Below are positions 61,313 to 64,000 of a stretch of DNA of 64,000 bases, one piece after another. Numbering within the stretch: the stretch's first letter is position 1; each line of letters begins with the position of its first letter. Below the pieces are notes generated by a model. It made no database searches and was not told the DNA's origin. It saw nothing but the letters and a program-made list of their open reading frames with translations. This stretch comes from Bin55 sp965199895 (GTDB taxonomy: Bacteria > Pseudomonadota > Gammaproteobacteria > Pseudomonadales > Azotimanducaceae), in contig CBDATJ010000003.1 in the NCBI GenBank assembly GCA_965199895.1, positions 62,001-126,000 of the forward strand, read 5' to 3'. The position numbers and the translations under genes are program-made.

Positions 61313-62287
61313 ATGAAGATCGAAGACAGACCTGTCTTCAGTCTGATCGGACCCACGGCGACAGGCAAGACTGAACTTGCACTAGAAATCGCTGAACGGT
61401 TCAACGTTGCTCTGATCAGTGTGGATTCTGCTATGGTCTACCGTGGGCTGAATGTCGGCACCTCAAAGCCGTCGCCCAAGTCACTCCAACAATACCCCCA
61501 CGCTCTCGTGGATATAGTCGAGCCGGAAACAGCTTTCTCAGTCAGCGACTTTGTCTCTGGTGCGGATGATGCAGTAAATCAGAGCTTTGAGAATGGGTGT
61601 ATTCCTCTCCTGGTAGGTGGCTCAATGCTATATTTCAAAGCGTTCCGAGAAGGCATTGCACAGCTACCAAGTCGAGATTTGGAGTTTCGTGCTGAACTAA
61701 AACGTAGGAGATCCGAAGTCGGTACTGCCGCTTTGTATGAAAAACTACAGAAAATCGATCCTCAAGCGTGCTCTCAGATTCACCCCAATAACTATAGCAG
61801 AATAGAACGTGCTTTAGAGGTACATGCGATTACGGGTCGTAGTATGACGAGTCTGCTCACCGAGCATCCGGGTGTACCGGTAGATTCACGACTTAACTGC
61901 ACTCATCGTTCACTTTTTTTGTTGCATCATGACCGAGAGGAAATACACCAACGAATTGAAACACGATTCCACCAAATGCTCAACAACGGTTTCGTAAAAG
62001 AAGTTCAGGAGTTAATGAACAGGCCTGGACTCGAACGCAACTCTGTCTCAATGAAAGCGGCCGGATACCAACAACTTTGGGACCGACTCATCGGTCATCC
62101 CAACGAACCTATCGACGAAGAAACCAAGCACTCCGTGGTTGCCGTGACACGTCAACTGGCTCGACGCCAACTAACATGGATGCGTAGCTGGTCTGATTTA
62201 CCCAACCTCACTGAGATCAAGTCTCAGAACCCACTCAAGCAAGTGATGCAGATTTTGGAACAAACCACATTTCAATCGCTATCATGA
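61313..62287 (+). CDS. miaA: tRNA dimethylallyltransferase MiaA
   Basis: Adds the isopentenyl group to A37 of tRNAs reading UNN codons. P-loop GPTATGKTELAL, DSAMVYRGLNVGTSKPS, VGGSMLYFKAF and the RQLARRQLTWMRSW C-terminal helix are typical. 324 aa, ATG. hflX starts 9 bp downstream; hfq is not between them. Confidence 0.96.
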   Translation: MKIEDRPVFSLIGPTATGKTELALEIAERFNVALISVDSAMVYRGLNVGTSKPSPKSLQQYPHALVDIVEPETAFSVSDFVSGADDAVNQSFENGCIPLLVGGSMLYFKAFREGIAQLPSRDLEFRAELKRRRSEVGTAALYEKLQKIDPQACSQIHPNNYSRIERALEVHAITGRSMTSLLTEHPGVPVDSRLNCTHRSLFLLHHDREEIHQRIETRFHQMLNNGFVKEVQELMNRPGLERNSVSMKAAGYQQLWDRLIGHPNEPIDEETKHSVVAVTRQLARRQLTWMRSWSDLPNLTEIKSQNPLKQVMQILEQTTFQSLS

Positions 62288-62296
62288 TGCTTAGGA

Positions 62297-63574
62297 ATGA
62301 CATCCTCTCACTGCATGTTCTTTGATCGCCCTGAAGTAGGGCTCAAAACACTACTAGTTTCAGTCCATCTTCAACATCTTGGTGAGGTTTCACCGTGCAC
62401 TGATGAACTAGTTGAGTTAGCGCATTCAGCCGGTTTCAGTGTCGAAGCTGTTGAAAAAGTACAACTCAGAGCACCACATTCTGCCACCTACATCGGTAAA
62501 GGCAAAGTTGAAGAACTCAGCCATCAGATCCAGTTCAACGATATTGGTTTGTTGATCCTTGATAAGGACATTACTCCCTCTCAACAACGAAAGTTAGAAC
62601 AAACTCTCAAAGTTCGAGTGATGACTCGAACCGAACTCATCTTGTGTTTATTCAATGAACGTGCTCGAACTCACGAAGGTAAACTACAAGTGGAACTTGC
62701 ACAACTATCCCATGCCCAGTCGCGGCTTGTTCGAGGATGGACTCACTTAGATCGACAGCGTGGAGGGATTGGACTAAGAGGGGTTGGTGAAACTCAGCTG
62801 ACTATTGACAAACGATTGCTACGTAAACGGATTCAGGTAACCAAAGACAGACTTCAACAAGTACAGCAACGTCGTACAACACAACGTCGAAATAGAACTC
62901 GAAGCCGTATCCCTCAAGTCGCCCTAGTGGGCTACACAAACGTTGGCAAATCGACACTATTCAATGCACTAACTGATGCCAACGCATACGCAGATGATCG
63001 GTTGTTTGCAACACTTGATCCGACGACCAGAACCGTTTCTCTACCTGATGGCAACCAAATATTGCTGACTGATACGGTAGGATTCATTCGAGATTTACCG
63101 GTAGAATTGGTCGCTGCTTTCCGTTCTACTCTAGATGAAGTTGTAGAAGCAGACCTCTTGCTGCATGTAGTCGACGCATCAGATCCCAGACACCTAGAAG
63201 CTAGTTTAACGGTGGAATCAACGCTCGCTGATATAGGAGCTAAAGGAATACCAACCATCACTGTGGTCAACAAGATCGATCTTGTTGAAGACTACCAAAT
63301 TAACCGCAAAAATACAATCAGAGTCAGTGCACTGCAGATGACTGGCTTCGAGAATCTCAAACCGCAAATTGGTGCGATCTTGTCGGGAAGTAAGCGACGA
63401 TTTCATGTCTCGCTCAGACCGGAAGATGGTAAGATGCGTTCATTACTATACAGTATGAACGTCGTTGAAAACGAAGAACATCAAAACGACGGTGGTATCG
63501 AAATGACCGTGGCGCTATCGTCTCAACACCAAAGAGAGCTCACTCTCAACCTCGGTCTAAGGTTGCATGGTTAA
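62297..63574 (+). CDS. hflX: Ribosome-associated GTPase HflX
   Basis: GTPase that splits stalled ribosomes under stress. N-terminal HflX domain (TYIGKGKVEEL), helical linker (ARTHEGKLQVELAQLSH; RGGIGLRGVGETQL) and G domain with GYTNVGKSTLFN (P-loop), DTVGFIRDLP (G3) and NKID (G4). 425 aa. The ATG at 62297 is close to an AGGA; the ATG at 62315 (MFFDRPEVG) resembles the E. coli start and is the alternative. Confidence 0.94.
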   Translation: MTSSHCMFFDRPEVGLKTLLVSVHLQHLGEVSPCTDELVELAHSAGFSVEAVEKVQLRAPHSATYIGKGKVEELSHQIQFNDIGLLILDKDITPSQQRKLEQTLKVRVMTRTELILCLFNERARTHEGKLQVELAQLSHAQSRLVRGWTHLDRQRGGIGLRGVGETQLTIDKRLLRKRIQVTKDRLQQVQQRRTTQRRNRTRSRIPQVALVGYTNVGKSTLFNALTDANAYADDRLFATLDPTTRTVSLPDGNQILLTDTVGFIRDLPVELVAAFRSTLDEVVEADLLLHVVDASDPRHLEASLTVESTLADIGAKGIPTITVVNKIDLVEDYQINRKNTIRVSALQMTGFENLKPQIGAILSGSKRRFHVSLRPEDGKMRSLLYSMNVVENEEHQNDGGIEMTVALSSQHQRELTLNLGLRLHG

Positions 63575-63617
63575 CCATTCAACATAAAATCAATAGCTCA
63601 CTAACTTGGAATTTACT

Positions 63618-64000
63618 ATGGCATGGAGTGATAACGACGGACGTAAACCAGATCCCTGGGGTGACAAAGGTGCCGGAAACCAAAGCCCTCCTGATTTGGA
63701 CGATGCGTTTCGCAAAATAAAAGGACAATTTACCAATATGTTTTCTGGAGGCGGAGGAGGTGACTCCGGTTCGGGTTCGAAGAGCGGGAAAAAGCCGTTT
63801 CGGCTGTCTCCGATGGTCTTCGTCATCGCGTTTCTCATTTTGGCTGGAGTCTATGGAGCATTTGGCTTCTATCAAGTCGATCAGCAGGAACAAGCGGTAG
63901 TCTTGAGGCTGGGTCAAGCTCTAGAAAATACGAGAGGTCCCGGTCTAAAGTGGAATCCCCCCATCATTGACAGATGGGTCATCGTCAACGTGACTCAAAT
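63618..64000 (+). CDS. hflK: HflK, N-terminal part (runs off window end)
   Basis: Membrane-anchored SPFH protein that with HflC modulates FtsH proteolysis. The ATG at 63618 has a GGA 8 nt upstream, 43 bp after hflX. Seen: MAWSDNDGRKPDPWG, the DDAFRKIKGQ segment, a Gly/Ser-rich spacer, one membrane helix (about residues 68-86, VFVIAFLILAGVYGAFGF) and the start of the SPFH domain (QQEQAVVLRLGQ). The frame stays open to base 64000. Confidence 0.95.
   Translation, partial: MAWSDNDGRKPDPWGDKGAGNQSPPDLDDAFRKIKGQFTNMFSGGGGGDSGSGSKSGKKPFRLSPMVFVIAFLILAGVYGAFGFYQVDQQEQAVVLRLGQALENTRGPGLKWNPPIIDRWVIVNVTQ

Overview
The window is a stretch of gammaproteobacterial chromosome. The evidence is the chain of conserved blocks in the usual gammaproteobacterial order: rseP-bamA-skp-lpxD-fabZ-lpxB-rnhB-dnaE-tilS-pyrG-kdsA-eno-ftsB-truD-pcm-nlpD, then fdxA-mutS / recA-recX-alaS-lysC-csrA-tRNA, then yqiB-cpdA-parE-parC, epmB/efp-epmA, orn, queG, and nnr-tsaE-amiB-mutL-miaA-hflX-hflK. 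Gene density is very high, with many 1-4 nt start/stop overlaps, GTG/TTG starts and medium GC. The lineage cannot be resolved further from this sequence alone.

Layout. 1-19.1 kb: outer-membrane assembly, lipid A, replication, CTP/KDO/enolase and cell-division genes, all on + and almost gapless. 19.1-22.3 kb: fdxA and mutS on -. 22.4-28.6 kb: recA (with a LexA box and promoter), recX, alaS, lysC, csrA, tRNA-Arg and tRNA-Ser. 28.6-37.7 kb is the accessory part: two secreted EF-hand proteins and a decayed third copy, a class III alcohol dehydrogenase, and a giant single-chain restriction-modification gene of type ISP architecture. 37.9-46.4 kb: an acyl-CoA synthetase, ahcY, a lipoprotein cytochrome c, oxyR, a rubrerythrin / Fe-S protein / DUF3501 operon and a MATE pump. 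46.5-64 kb: housekeeping genes, ending inside hflK.

Most notable: the type ISP gene carries two long G:C homopolymers, G12 (coding strand) between the helicase and methylase and C15 inside the target-recognition region. As sequenced, the C15 tract puts the last ~260 codons out of frame. Changing it to 14 or 17 C would restore one open frame of about 1,680 codons. This looks like a two-switch phase-variable defence enzyme, here in the truncated state.

Other points: an OxyR-type four-tetramer site just upstream of the rubrerythrin promoter, with oxyR about 2 kb away; an internal Shine-Dalgarno/ATG in lysC suggesting a separately made beta subunit; MutL with the endonuclease motif; ParC with Gln at the position of E. 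coli Ser80; and several genes absent from places where gammaproteobacteria usually keep them (lpxA, accA, ispD/ispF, surE, rpoS, hfq).
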